DNA of 64,000 nt. Source: Oceanicoccus sagamiensis. GTDB lineage: Bacteria > Pseudomonadota > Gammaproteobacteria > Pseudomonadales > Dasaniaceae. Location: contig NZ_CP019343.1 of assembly GCF_002117105.1 (NCBI RefSeq), positions 1,736,001-1,800,000 on the forward strand, in the 5' to 3' direction. Positions 36,118-45,602 of the stretch are shown here, in pieces. Position 1 is the stretch's first letter, and each line of letters starts with the position of its first letter. The notes under the pieces were generated by a model that was not told the origin of the DNA, made no database searches, and saw only the letters and a list, made by a program, of their open reading frames with translations. The position numbers were made by a program, and so were the translations under genes.

Positions 36118-37469
36118 TAAAGATATTAATAATTGTAATGATGCTTATTGGCAGTAATTCCTCCTTTGCGGACAGTGATTTATTCAAGGATGACTTTATC
36201 AATAATTTTCAATTACTTTATGGCTCAACACCCAAGCTAACTCCGAGTAATATTAAACAGTTATCAAAAAATAAGCTTATTGGTTTTGACCGCTTTCGTT
36301 ATGGTCAGGGCGTGAAGCAAACCTGGTCAGAAATCCGCAGGAATAATAAAGATGCAAAAATCATATTGTACCAAGGCGGCCCCAGCATCAACACGAAAAC
36401 TGATGGCCACACAGAAAAATATTTAAACAATGTCGGGCGCTATAAAAAATCCCGAGGCCATTCTATGGGCTCCGTTGATGATCATCCAGAGTGGTATCTT
36501 CGTTGGCCTCTAAATGTAAGGGCCGTGTTTCTCTATTATCCCGACCAATATATTCTGGATTTTGGTAATAAAGATTTTCAGCGCTATTGGCTTGAAGCAA
36601 CCATGACAGATGTCGTTAAGCAGAAATGGGTTGCTGATGGCCTTATGATTGATAACTGTGTGGTTTATCATGACAATGCCTGGGGTAAATACGTTGCTAA
36701 AAATATAGTGAACTATAAGTCCGGTGATGAATGGAACGAAGCAATGAATAGCTTTGTGAATAACCTGACACAAGGGCTTGCTGAAAATGGCCAGATTGTT
36801 ATGGCCAACCGTGGTTATTCGAAATTAAAAAAAGGGGGCGAAGCTTGGGAGGCGCTAGATAAATTACCTAGCCCGCCTGCCGTTGCTTTAGATGAAGGTG
36901 CATTTGTAGTTTCGTGGGGCAGGGGAGATGCAGCCTTTTTGCCTGAGCAGCATTGGCTAAATCAGGTTGAGCTGCCAGAGAAAATCAATAATTCTTCAGT
37001 TGCTTATATGGCTCACATCGGCAGTGATATTGGCGAAATCGGTAAAGATACCACAGGCAGCAGTTTTGAATTTTATGATGCCTTCGGTTTTGCCTTAGGC
37101 TCGTATTTGTTGTCTAAGCGTGCTGATGGTCCGCCAACTTTATTTTCTTTTGACTATGATAAAGAAAAAAGAGGGGCAATGAATAGAGTGTCTTGGTTTG
37201 ATGTTTATGAAACTCTGGATTTTGGCAAGGCTACAGGGCGATTCTATAAAGTCAGTGAGGGGAAGCATCACTATTACCAAAGAGATTTTGAACGCGGCAG
37301 TGTTATGGTCAATCCTGGGAATAAGGTGATAAGAGATATTGATATTAAAGCGGGGTATCAAGAGCGAAAAATGGACGCAACAGAGCCATTGTCATATATA
37401 GCGAAGGTCAATTTAAAGCCACAGCGTGCCAAATTTTTTCAACGAGTTGACTTGACGGCAGTGAAATAG
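36114..37469 (+). CDS. secreted glycoside-hydrolase-like protein (GHL15-like TIM barrel)
   Basis: The 451-residue protein has a signal peptide (to about SSFADS, residue 19). The segments IGFDRFRYGQG, AKIILYQGG, ADGLMIDNC and VALDEGAFV fit strands of a TIM barrel with acidic residues at the strand ends, as in the putative glycoside hydrolase families found in polysaccharide loci (I think of GHL15). A specific substrate cannot be read from the sequence. The start overlaps the flippase stop, so it belongs to the operon. It may trim, release or turn over the polymer in the periplasm, as PelA and related enzymes do. Confidence 0.6.
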   Translation: MIKILIIVMMLIGSNSSFADSDLFKDDFINNFQLLYGSTPKLTPSNIKQLSKNKLIGFDRFRYGQGVKQTWSEIRRNNKDAKIILYQGGPSINTKTDGHTEKYLNNVGRYKKSRGHSMGSVDDHPEWYLRWPLNVRAVFLYYPDQYILDFGNKDFQRYWLEATMTDVVKQKWVADGLMIDNCVVYHDNAWGKYVAKNIVNYKSGDEWNEAMNSFVNNLTQGLAENGQIVMANRGYSKLKKGGEAWEALDKLPSPPAVALDEGAFVVSWGRGDAAFLPEQHWLNQVELPEKINNSSVAYMAHIGSDIGEIGKDTTGSSFEFYDAFGFALGSYLLSKRADGPPTLFSFDYDKEKRGAMNRVSWFDVYETLDFGKATGRFYKVSEGKHHYYQRDFERGSVMVNPGNKVIRDIDIKAGYQERKMDATEPLSYIAKVNLKPQRAKFFQRVDLTAVK

Positions 37470-37496
37470 TCTTGAATGGCAGCAAGGCTTTCTGCA

Positions 37497-38348
37497 TTAA
37501 TTAAAATGTAGCCACTGGCTTAAATCAAGGCCCGTCAACTGCTGTGTTTTTTCTATATCTTGTTTGTATAGCTCCAGTAATTTTAGTTTAGTTTCCCTGC
37601 TGAAGTCCGGCCTGGCAGACATGTTTTTATTGAGAATAAATTTTCCTGCTTTTTTCAAAAATCCGGGAAAGTAGTCTTGAGCGAGCTGCTTGAGCTTGCG
37701 ATTACGTAGCCACTTATTTAGCGTAGGGTTTTTAGGGACCTGACCAATATTGTGTTTTTCCCGGAGGTCTGGCTGAAAATTTGTGTCAACATCAACAAAT
37801 GAATATAAGTCGTTAATGATTTTTTCAGGGTTTTTGTTGAATGTCTCGTAAAGGCTAACATGAATATTTTCACGGGGGAAAAGATCATAAAAACGGTTCA
37901 GGTTTTCATGATAAAAGCCAGCATTGACATAGTGTTCATCAGCGGTGAACTGATGGTTTAGATCCAGGTTGATCTTGCCAGAACGAACGTGCATTAAATA
38001 ACCAGAAATTGCCCGTTCGACAGGGTTACGCAGGCTGACTATCAGTTTGGCTTTAGGTATTTGTTGGTGGATGTTATATGCAGCGATAGGGCTCTCCAGG
38101 TACAGCGGAGAGGCTTCACCGATAGCCGTTGCATTAGCTGATGATTCAAATAGCTGTGTATAGTCATCGATATTACTGACTGGGAACAAATGCTTGCGGT
38201 CTGAAAGGCTCAGGGCCTCTTCCCATGCAAAATAATTGGTTTCTTTGATCGGGCTCATAAAGACCGCGGGGTGAGCCCCTAGGTAATGGTATAGAGCCGT
38301 TGTGCCGGCTTTGGCAGCTCCGATAATTATAAAATTGGGTAGATTCAT
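37497..38348 (-). CDS. sulfotransferase, heparan-sulfate type
   Basis: The 283-residue protein begins NFIIIGAAKAGTTALYHYLG, the 5'-phosphosulfate-binding loop of PAPS-dependent sulfotransferases, and has the 3'-phosphate-binding segment LIVSLRNPVERAISGYLMH. This pattern is that of bacterial and eukaryotic carbohydrate sulfotransferases (NDST/HS type). It would transfer sulfate from PAPS to a sugar hydroxyl or amine in the cytoplasm. It lies on the minus strand between plus-strand genes of the locus, with an intergenic of 348 bases upstream. Confidence 0.88.
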   Translation of the reverse strand: MNLPNFIIIGAAKAGTTALYHYLGAHPAVFMSPIKETNYFAWEEALSLSDRKHLFPVSNIDDYTQLFESSANATAIGEASPLYLESPIAAYNIHQQIPKAKLIVSLRNPVERAISGYLMHVRSGKINLDLNHQFTADEHYVNAGFYHENLNRFYDLFPRENIHVSLYETFNKNPEKIINDLYSFVDVDTNFQPDLREKHNIGQVPKNPTLNKWLRNRKLKQLAQDYFPGFLKKAGKFILNKNMSARPDFSRETKLKLLELYKQDIEKTQQLTGLDLSQWLHFN

Positions 38349-38696
38349 TCGGTTGCAGTCTTTAGTTAATGGCGCTTATCAGTGAAATAAGATGCCGATG
38401 GAAAACTAGCGATGTTATTGCTTTGTTATTGCGCTAGGAGTACTGATATTCACCGATAAGTGTTAATATTTACTGGTGATCAGGGTCAGAATATGGAGAA
38501 TCTGTAACCTCAGTGAAATCATAGCATTGTGATATCTGAAGTAAATTAAAATTAGCGGTATTTTTTGATGAGGCGTGATATACCGAGCTTCCAAGCTAAA
38601 TATATTCTAATAATAAAATGGCTCTTCGCTAGTGTTAATTTCATGACCAGGCTATTGATTGCCTGGTTCAAACCATAACAAACCAAGAGAAATCTT
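38349..38696. other. 348-base intergenic region between sulfotransferase and polymerase genes
   Basis: No gene is visible. It must hold the divergent promoters of the minus-strand sulfotransferase and the plus-strand polymerase gene. A seven-base inverted repeat, ACCAGGC (38646-38652) and GCCTGGT (38661-38667), lies about 30 bases ahead of the polymerase start. I see no sigma-54 match here. Confidence 0.5.
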
Positions 38697-39983
38697 GTGA
38701 CTATCCAACTATTTTTGGCTATATTTTTCATCGATATAATTTTGGAAGCTGGAATAGACTTCCCCAGTAAAATCGGCCCCATCAGTTTTAAGAATGCTTT
38801 TATCTACAGCATGTTAATTTGGGCTATTGTCAATAAAAGCAAAGAAGCGGGTATACGCCGTGACAAGTCTGTAGAACAAATTACCCTTTGGTTTATTATT
38901 TTTGGTTCATACGCGATTTTAAGTGCGTCATTTCCAATGCTTATGGGAAGGTCTGACTACCCGGCAATGTTGGCATTGAATACTATCAAGAACGAAGTGC
39001 TTGATGCATTTTCCTGTTTCTTTATATTCTGGTTCTTCACTAAAAATAGCCGCCGCCCCATGTTGGGCTTAAAAATATCGGTAGTCTTTATAGGGCTAAT
39101 GTGCGCAGCAACACTTTTAGAGTCGATAATAGGTGGGCTGACAATATTTGATTTCGATGACGATTCAGCTAGACCCAATGGCCCAATGGGCGAACCCAAC
39201 CAAACAGCTACGATCTTAGCCCTATGTTTGCCTATAGTTGCATCGATGGTTTTGTTTAAAGGCTTTATTCGACTTATAGCTTTGGGTGTTTGTTTTCTGA
39301 TTTTGGTTACTATTGCATTAACCGGCTCAAGAGGCGGTATGTTATCGGCATTTGTTGCCTGTTCGCATATGTTTTGGTTGATGCGATCTAATATCGCCCT
39401 TTCAAATCGAGTATTAATATTAGCCGCCGCTCCGGTGGTAATGTTTTTTGCCTGGTTTATTATGCCCGAGTACTACCAGTCACTATTACTGGAGCGTTTA
39501 TCTTTCTTCCAGGAAAAAGACGTAGACTGGGATACGGCGAGTGCGGGGCGAACGATAATCTGGGGCCGAGGTATCGATTTGTGGTATCAGTCACCGATTA
39601 TTGGTAGCGGCTGGTCTTCATTCAAACTAACACTCGGTGGCGCATCTCACAATGTATACCTGGAATACTTGGTTTCTCTGGGAATTGTGGGGGTTATCAT
39701 CGTTCTGTTGATGTACAGAAAACTCTATTTCCACTTTATGAAATTCCGAAAATTGTTTATTCGTTCTGAGGAGTCATTATTAGCTGCAGGTGCTGCTTCC
39801 GGTATTGTTGGTTTGTGTGCAGGTTTGTTCTTTGTGAATTTGTATGTGCCCTGGCTGATTGTTTGGTGCATGTTGGGATATGTAGCGGGAATAAAAACCA
39901 AGCAACTGATCGAATATAGAGTTAACCAAATAACCCTGCAGCAGGCACAGCAGGCACAGCAGGCACCGGAGGCAGTAAAATGA
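38697..39983 (+). CDS. Wzy/O-antigen-ligase family membrane protein
   Basis: The 428-residue protein has about ten to eleven hydrophobic segments and a large periplasmic loop (about 265-320) containing RLSFFQEKDVDWDTASAGRTIIWGRGIDLWYQSPIIGSGW broken into the pattern R...GR..IW..G.......P..G.G, the signature of the O-antigen ligase/Wzy domain. It probably polymerises the repeat unit. The start is GTG at 38697 after AAGAGA. The C-terminus has a QQA tandem repeat from nine-base units at 39939-39966. It overlaps the following glycosyltransferase start (ATGA). Confidence 0.85.
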   Translation: MTIQLFLAIFFIDIILEAGIDFPSKIGPISFKNAFIYSMLIWAIVNKSKEAGIRRDKSVEQITLWFIIFGSYAILSASFPMLMGRSDYPAMLALNTIKNEVLDAFSCFFIFWFFTKNSRRPMLGLKISVVFIGLMCAATLLESIIGGLTIFDFDDDSARPNGPMGEPNQTATILALCLPIVASMVLFKGFIRLIALGVCFLILVTIALTGSRGGMLSAFVACSHMFWLMRSNIALSNRVLILAAAPVVMFFAWFIMPEYYQSLLLERLSFFQEKDVDWDTASAGRTIIWGRGIDLWYQSPIIGSGWSSFKLTLGGASHNVYLEYLVSLGIVGVIIVLLMYRKLYFHFMKFRKLFIRSEESLLAAGAASGIVGLCAGLFFVNLYVPWLIVWCMLGYVAGIKTKQLIEYRVNQITLQQAQQAQQAPEAVK

Positions 39984-41056
39984 GGGTCTGCCATGTTATT
40001 GGCTCAATGAAAACGGGTGGTGCAGAAAGGCAGTTTGTGAATTTAATTAATGCCTTAGAAGCTACCTCGATTCATGCCATAGTCTTGGACGACCCCTCAA
40101 ACAGTGAGTTGGGAGGGCTGATTGATAGCCGCGTACAGGTTCACTGGAAACCGGTCAGCTTGAAATTGACGCCTATTGAGATAGTGAGGCTGGCTAAGCT
40201 AATAAAAACGATGCATGTCGATGTTATTCACACCCATATGTTTTGGTCGGCGTTTTATGTCATACCTGCTGCTGCTCTAGCGGGTGTTAAAATTCGCTGT
40301 ACTACAGAGCATGGTATGAATCCTTGGAAAACAAGATTCCATCATTGGTTTGAGCGGTATATTATTTCTCCCCTTAGTGATATTCGTTTTTGTGTGTCCC
40401 AGGCGATAAAAGAAAATCGAATCAATACCGGAGATATTCCAGAAACCAAAACAGCGCTGTTAACCAATGGTACTGAAATAAAAGCGAACAGTTTTTCATC
40501 TTGGTCTGGTCGCAGCGTAAAATTGCTTAGCGTTGGCCGCCTGATCCCCGCTAAAGATTATGACACGCTACTGCTTGCGGCGAAGTTGCTTAAAGAACAA
40601 TCTATGGCATTTAGTCTGGATATTCTTGGTGATGGCGCGTTGCGTGAGCCACTACAGTCTAAGATAGACCAGCTGGGTTTGAACGATGTTGTGACCTTAC
40701 AGGGTAATCAAAGTAATACCCAGCAATGGTTTGAGCAATCAGATATCTTTGTGATGTCATCCCTGCGAGAAGGGCAGCCAATGGCATTACTTGAAGCAAT
40801 GGCCTGCGCTTTACCCATTGTCTCAACGCGTGTTGGTGGTATTCCTGCTACCGTTCTCGAAGGCGAAGAGGCACTGTTGGTTGATTCCGGTTCCGCCGAG
40901 CAGTTAGCAGCGGCGATTGAGTCTTTATGCTGCGATCTGTCTCGCAGTGAAACTATAGCCAACAACGCCCGTCAGCGTGTTATTGATGAGTTTTCTATTG
41001 ATGCAGTGGCTAAAGCGCACCTTAAAATTTACTCAGATCTACTAGAGAAGCATTAA
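39980..41056 (+). CDS. GT4 family glycosyltransferase
   Basis: The 358-residue protein has the GT-B fold of the GT4 family: the opening IGSMKTGGAERQFVNL, the linker to the second domain with LLSVGRLIPAKDYDTLL, and the donor-binding E-x7-E region EGQPMALLEAMACALPIV. It adds a sugar from a nucleotide donor to the lipid-linked chain; the sugar is not predictable. It overlaps the polymerase stop by four bases and is followed by the deacetylase gene after one base. Confidence 0.92.
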   Translation: MRVCHVIGSMKTGGAERQFVNLINALEATSIHAIVLDDPSNSELGGLIDSRVQVHWKPVSLKLTPIEIVRLAKLIKTMHVDVIHTHMFWSAFYVIPAAALAGVKIRCTTEHGMNPWKTRFHHWFERYIISPLSDIRFCVSQAIKENRINTGDIPETKTALLTNGTEIKANSFSSWSGRSVKLLSVGRLIPAKDYDTLLLAAKLLKEQSMAFSLDILGDGALREPLQSKIDQLGLNDVVTLQGNQSNTQQWFEQSDIFVMSSLREGQPMALLEAMACALPIVSTRVGGIPATVLEGEEALLVDSGSAEQLAAAIESLCCDLSRSETIANNARQRVIDEFSIDAVAKAHLKIYSDLLEKH

Positions 41057-41057
41057 T

Positions 41058-42263
41058 ATGAGAGATACCAGTATTGTTCCTTCAGTGATGTTTCATACCG
41101 TAGGCCTGGAAAGTAAACCTTGGGTATGGTCGCATATTTCTGAGTCGGTTGATAATTTTGAGCATAAGCTGAAACTCTTAAAGAAGTATAAATTTAATGC
41201 AGTGACATGGGCAGAGCTGTATAGCTATATGGCTGGAGAGCTTGAGTTACCGGCCAACTCAATCTTTCTAACCTTTGATGATGGCTACCTTGATAACTGG
41301 GTGTATATCTACCCGCTGCTTAAAAAGTATGGCATGAAAGGAACAATATTTGTTAACCCTGATTTTGTTGATCCGGAAACAACCCCTCGTGCCAATCTGG
41401 AAGATGTTTGGGCGGGTGAGGTCAATAAAAGTGATTTATTTATAGACGGTTTTTTAAGCTGGGAAGAAATGAGGCAGATGGAGTCCAGCGGTGTTATTGA
41501 TATCCAGTCACATGCTAAAACACATACCTGGTATTTTACTGGGCCTGAAGTGGTCGATTTACATTATAAAAAAGCGATAGACGACCACCCCTGGTTAGCC
41601 TGGAATTTATTTCCAGATCAAAAGTCTTTTTATCTGCGCGATGATCAGCAGTCGCTGGTTCAGGAAGGTTACCCTGTGTTGGAGCATAAGAAATCGTTGG
41701 TAGCGAAGCGATTTTTCCCCGACGAGAATCAACTGCATAAGGTAATAGAACATGTACAGGCTATAGGCACACAGTCTTATCTTTCGCAGCGTAATTGGCA
41801 GGAAAAGATAGGTGCTTTTATGAGAGCCGAGTTTGGAAAAGAACAGATAGACGGCCATTATGAGAGCGATGAAGAGCAGGTAGAAAGAATCTACCAAGAG
41901 CTTGCTGAATCTAAAGCTACGATTGAAAAGCATCTGGGGAAAACCGTAGATTATATTTGTTGGCCCGGAGGGGGCAATGACCAGATTGTTCAAGACATGG
42001 CAGTAAAAGCAGGCTATAAATCCTGGACCCTGGGCTCTCAAGACCTAAGCAGCTATAGGAACAAACCCCTATCAAATCCGCAATATATTAAGCGTATTGG
42101 CAGTGAAACCAAACTCGAGTTCAGAGGGAGGATTTACGGTTATGGAAGCAATTTCAGTTTTTTATTACGCGTACTTGGGCATCAAAACTCTACTTTCCAT
42201 AGCTATCAATACAAAGCGTATAAGCTAGTGCGTTTGATTGGCTCATATCTAGGGTTGAAATAA
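41058..42263 (+). CDS. polysaccharide deacetylase (NodB domain)
   Basis: The 401-residue protein has the NodB motifs: TFDDGY (metal-binding aspartates) followed by LLKKYGMKGTIFV, and the HAKTH pair that completes the metal site. It is longer than simple NodB domains, with an insertion of about 100 residues between motif regions and C-terminus. It would remove N-acetyl groups from amino sugars. It lacks a signal peptide, so it may act in the cytoplasm on the lipid-linked unit. Neighbours overlap or lie within a few bases: GT4 before, CapK-like enzyme after. Confidence 0.88.
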   Translation: MRDTSIVPSVMFHTVGLESKPWVWSHISESVDNFEHKLKLLKKYKFNAVTWAELYSYMAGELELPANSIFLTFDDGYLDNWVYIYPLLKKYGMKGTIFVNPDFVDPETTPRANLEDVWAGEVNKSDLFIDGFLSWEEMRQMESSGVIDIQSHAKTHTWYFTGPEVVDLHYKKAIDDHPWLAWNLFPDQKSFYLRDDQQSLVQEGYPVLEHKKSLVAKRFFPDENQLHKVIEHVQAIGTQSYLSQRNWQEKIGAFMRAEFGKEQIDGHYESDEEQVERIYQELAESKATIEKHLGKTVDYICWPGGGNDQIVQDMAVKAGYKSWTLGSQDLSSYRNKPLSNPQYIKRIGSETKLEFRGRIYGYGSNFSFLLRVLGHQNSTFHSYQYKAYKLVRLIGSYLGLK

Positions 42264-42267
42264 CTCA

Positions 42268-43614
42268 ATGATTTACGATTGGATTTACCGCAACGTTATT
42301 TTCCCCGGCTTTCATGCTGTTAAAAAGGATGGTGTCAATAGTGCATTAAAGAGAAGCACAGAGGCGGGGGCGCTCAGCCCAGAGTCGCTCGAAAAATTAC
42401 AGTCTAAAAAGCTTCAGGATTTGCTTTGTCATGCCTATGAATCGGTACCTTATTATCACAAATGTCTTTCCGATGCTGGAGTAGACCGGGTTGAGGATAT
42501 AACGCCTGCTCTGATCAGACAGTTGCCGGTGATGACTAAACCTTTATTCCGCGATCACTTTAATTCGTTAATTTCGTCGCGTGTTGATGGCAATGCTACT
42601 ATTGATAATTCGACATCCGGTTCTTCGGGTGAGCCTTTTTTCTTTAAAACAGATATGAAATCGATAGCCTCCAGAGTGGCTACAGTGATAAGAAACTATG
42701 GTTGGGCAGGTATATCACTGGGTGAAAAAGAAGTTCGGCTTTGGGGGGCTCAGATGGATATTAAAAAATCTGAAAGCATACGCTCCGTCATACGATCATT
42801 AATTACACGGCAAAAAATTCTGTCTACTTATACAATGACGGATAATGATTTGGCGAACTATGCAGCCATTATCAATCAGTTTAAACCAACTATGCTGGTT
42901 TCATATCCTGGCCCCTTGTCCGTCTTTGCTGATTATTGTCGAGATAACCATATAAAACTACCCTCTGTTAAGGCTATGGTCACTTCGGCAGAAATGTTAT
43001 TTCCCCACCAGAGAGAAAATATAGAAAGTGTCTTTGGCATAAAAATATTTAACCGTTACGGGTCAAGAGAGTTTGGCGATATTGCCCAGGAAGATAAAAA
43101 CCATGATGGCTTAAGGGTTAATAGTGACCGTTTTTTTGTTGAAATATTGAGGGACGACCTCTCTCCATGTAGTCGAGGAGAAAAGGGAGAGCTGTACATA
43201 ACCGACCTTGATAATTATGGGATGCCATTTATCCGTTACAAAATTGGCGATCAGGCTAGTTGGGCGGAGCAGGAAAATTTCTACCAGGGTATGCCTTTTC
43301 CCAAATTGAATCAAATTGAAGGCCGTTCTTTAGATGTTGTCATTGCGCCTAATGGTAATCGTCTGGGCGGTACATTTTGGACTATTTTGTTACGAAAAGA
43401 TAAAGCGATTAAGGAGTTTCAGGTTATTCAAGATTCGAGCTCTCTGCTAATAATAAAATATGTACCAGAAGAGTCGATGAATAGCGGTATTTTAGATGCC
43501 TTAACAGCCGATATAAAAGCCAAATGTGGCGAAGATTTTGATGTTAGATTTGAAACGGTTGATAAATTTACAACCAGCGACAATGGCAAACATCGCCTGA
43601 TTATTGTTCGTTAG
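42268..43614 (+). CDS. CapK/PaaK-like adenylate-forming enzyme, copy 1
   Basis: The 448-residue protein belongs to the phenylacetate-CoA ligase/CapK superfamily: the AMP-binding loop STSGSSGEPFFFKT, the NRYGSREFGDIAQE motif, and the LYITDLDNYGMPFIRYKIGD segment. Members in capsule loci do not use phenylacetate; they are thought to activate an acid for transfer to sugars or other acceptors. What is activated here is not known. It lies four bases after the deacetylase gene. A second homologue occurs at 51976. Confidence 0.85.
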   Translation: MIYDWIYRNVIFPGFHAVKKDGVNSALKRSTEAGALSPESLEKLQSKKLQDLLCHAYESVPYYHKCLSDAGVDRVEDITPALIRQLPVMTKPLFRDHFNSLISSRVDGNATIDNSTSGSSGEPFFFKTDMKSIASRVATVIRNYGWAGISLGEKEVRLWGAQMDIKKSESIRSVIRSLITRQKILSTYTMTDNDLANYAAIINQFKPTMLVSYPGPLSVFADYCRDNHIKLPSVKAMVTSAEMLFPHQRENIESVFGIKIFNRYGSREFGDIAQEDKNHDGLRVNSDRFFVEILRDDLSPCSRGEKGELYITDLDNYGMPFIRYKIGDQASWAEQENFYQGMPFPKLNQIEGRSLDVVIAPNGNRLGGTFWTILLRKDKAIKEFQVIQDSSSLLIIKYVPEESMNSGILDALTADIKAKCGEDFDVRFETVDKFTTSDNGKHRLIIVR

Positions 43615-43654
43615 CGGTCAAGTTGATAGATTGTTGCTAAACGTCAGTAAACAC

Positions 43655-44506
43655 TTATATGCCTATTGCGTTTCTTTGTAATGGGCTAAGTGCCTCTACT
43701 TCTGCTTTCCCCTGCCATGTTTTATAAACCTGATTTCTAGGGAAAAGACTATATCCGCTATTATAATGGGCTACAAATGTCAGTCTTGGTCGAATGCAAC
43801 GGCTGCCAAAGTGATACAAATTTTTGGCGTCTGCCATCATTGCCGACCCGGCAGGACTTTTAAAAGAGGCTGCGTCATCTAAATTTAGAAAGTTAGAGAG
43901 TGTTTCATCAGTAACATAATGTGGAATCTCGATATACCAGGGTGCTGCATTGGTGACCTTCCGGGGCAGAACCGTAAAAGGCCCGCATTCATCATCAACA
44001 TCTGTAATGTAGGTGAACATCTTAACAATACGGCGATCGATTTTATCCTTGTGATAAAGGTGCGTCTGATGGAGTGCTTCGCCTTCATCTCGGGGTGTGG
44101 AGTAAATTAGCTCTATAGATTGCAAGAATGGCGTAGAGCCCAAGTAGCCACCTACAGTGTTTAAAATATCTTCATCCAGCGCATATTGCATGAAAGGGGT
44201 TGATGGCCTGTAATCCGGCGAGGAAATACTGTCTTTATAAAACTTCTTACCTTCTTGCGCGACCATGTCAGATTCATCCAGGCTATCAAAACGCTCTCGA
44301 CATGCTGCAATTAAAGCGTTCGTCACGGTTTTTTCCACATTAAACGACGTGTAGCCATCTTTCAGCAGTTTACTAACCTGTTGCTGAAAAGGGGCATAAC
44401 CGGCTGGGTCAAGGTCAAGCTGCCGTTGTTTATAGTCGCTAAGGTTTTTAGCGATTTTTATGTAGCGCTTAAGCCGAAGAATATTACGGTGATAAAAAAG
44501 CAGCAT
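43655..44506 (-). CDS. PhyH-like Fe(II)/2-oxoglutarate dioxygenase
   Basis: The 283-residue protein resembles the phytanoyl-CoA dioxygenase superfamily. The double-stranded beta helix carries the H-x-D iron pair in LYHKDKID, the distal His in NLYHFGSR and an arginine (CIRPRL) that would bind the 2-oxoglutarate carboxylate. It could hydroxylate a sugar, lipid or small acid. No signal peptide is visible. It converges on the CapK-like gene and is the last gene of a minus-strand set running from 48340 to here. Confidence 0.7.
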   Translation of the reverse strand: MLLFYHRNILRLKRYIKIAKNLSDYKQRQLDLDPAGYAPFQQQVSKLLKDGYTSFNVEKTVTNALIAACRERFDSLDESDMVAQEGKKFYKDSISSPDYRPSTPFMQYALDEDILNTVGGYLGSTPFLQSIELIYSTPRDEGEALHQTHLYHKDKIDRRIVKMFTYITDVDDECGPFTVLPRKVTNAAPWYIEIPHYVTDETLSNFLNLDDAASFKSPAGSAMMADAKNLYHFGSRCIRPRLTFVAHYNSGYSLFPRNQVYKTWQGKAEVEALSPLQRNAIGI

Positions 44507-44582
44507 AGAGTGATTTTTTACTGCGATATGAGCTATGATTTTTATCGGCTGCGGTGGACATAATTATTCCCTGTATTTATTG

Positions 44583-45596
44583 TTATTTTTCGCTTACTAC
44601 CGAGACAGTATCGATCATTAACTCGGCTTTGTATTTATTTAAAGCCTTCGTATAGATATTGATATAGTCGCGTTCAGACAAGTCATTTACCTTAATGCCA
44701 AAACCCGTTGTGCCGTTGTTCAACACGGTTGAAATTTCATTATTCAATTCCACACTATAATGATCACCGTCATAAGTGTTATCAGTTTTAGAGGTTCTAT
44801 CTGAAGGGATTGAAAAATCATACAGTGGATTAAATAGAGTCGAGATAGCATAAGCCGATTGAAAATAATGCTTACTTTCACGCTCTGTTCTTGAAGCGAC
44901 TTTCCAGGTTGAGACGGGTGTTATATAGGCAATAAATTCTGAGTTTTTGAAAATACCTTTTAATTCTCGATAGAGTTCAGCTATGTTTTCCTTTAGTACT
45001 ACTTGGGAACGATCTTCTAGCTCAGGCTTATATACGGGGGCCGTATCAAAAATTCTGCAATAAAATTCGTCGTCATAGTAGCGCGGTAGGGGAGATATAT
45101 TGGCCAATAACCTGCGAGACATATTTAAGCTACCAAGAGTCAAATAGTTTTTCCAGAAAACGGGCGGCGCACTATTGGCTTGTATAAAATCAGGAATATT
45201 GATGGGGCCTGGGACTATGGTAAAGTCTCTGTCATCTATAGCAATAATAATACGGCGAGGTGATGCGCCCCTATTATTAAGCCATTTAGAATACGCTAAA
45301 TACTCTTCAGTCTTACCGCCTGAGAATGCAAAGTTATAACAGTTATAGCCTTCTATTAGTGATTCATTCAGCAAGGTGGCTCTAGAGCTGCCAAGAATTA
45401 AGCAGTCATAGTTGTCACTGGTTTTAATATAGCGATTAGGTTTTGATAGGCGCTCATTAAAGGCAAAATTTTGTTTTGTGAGCTTATTGCCGTCAAAATA
45501 CCAAAGAGGGTCCATATAAATATTGATAGCCAGGGTGCTGACAAGCCCTGCTAACAAGAGAGATATTATGATGTAGTTGTACGCTTTATAATTCAT
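44583..45596 (-). CDS. SGNH-like membrane-anchored protein, AlgJ/AlgX/DltD-like
   Basis: The 337-residue protein has an N-terminal membrane anchor (about residues 8-27), then a periplasmic domain with LILGSSRATLLNES (nucleophile-serine block, S in GSSR) and DGDHYS near the C-terminus (Asp and His of an SGNH triad). It stands six bases from the MBOAT gene, the arrangement found for AlgI-AlgJ/AlgX pairs in which a membrane acyl-transferase passes acetyl to a periplasmic SGNH partner that acetylates the polysaccharide. The acetyl assignment is inferred from the pair. Confidence 0.7.
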   Translation of the reverse strand: MNYKAYNYIIISLLLAGLVSTLAINIYMDPLWYFDGNKLTKQNFAFNERLSKPNRYIKTSDNYDCLILGSSRATLLNESLIEGYNCYNFAFSGGKTEEYLAYSKWLNNRGASPRRIIIAIDDRDFTIVPGPINIPDFIQANSAPPVFWKNYLTLGSLNMSRRLLANISPLPRYYDDEFYCRIFDTAPVYKPELEDRSQVVLKENIAELYRELKGIFKNSEFIAYITPVSTWKVASRTERESKHYFQSAYAISTLFNPLYDFSIPSDRTSKTDNTYDGDHYSVELNNEISTVLNNGTTGFGIKVNDLSERDYINIYTKALNKYKAELMIDTVSVVSEK

Positions 45597-45602
45597 AGTT
45601 TT

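Noticed and set aside
41607-42041. 144-codon minus-strand frame
   Set aside because: It is antisense within the deacetylase gene, without recognisable features.
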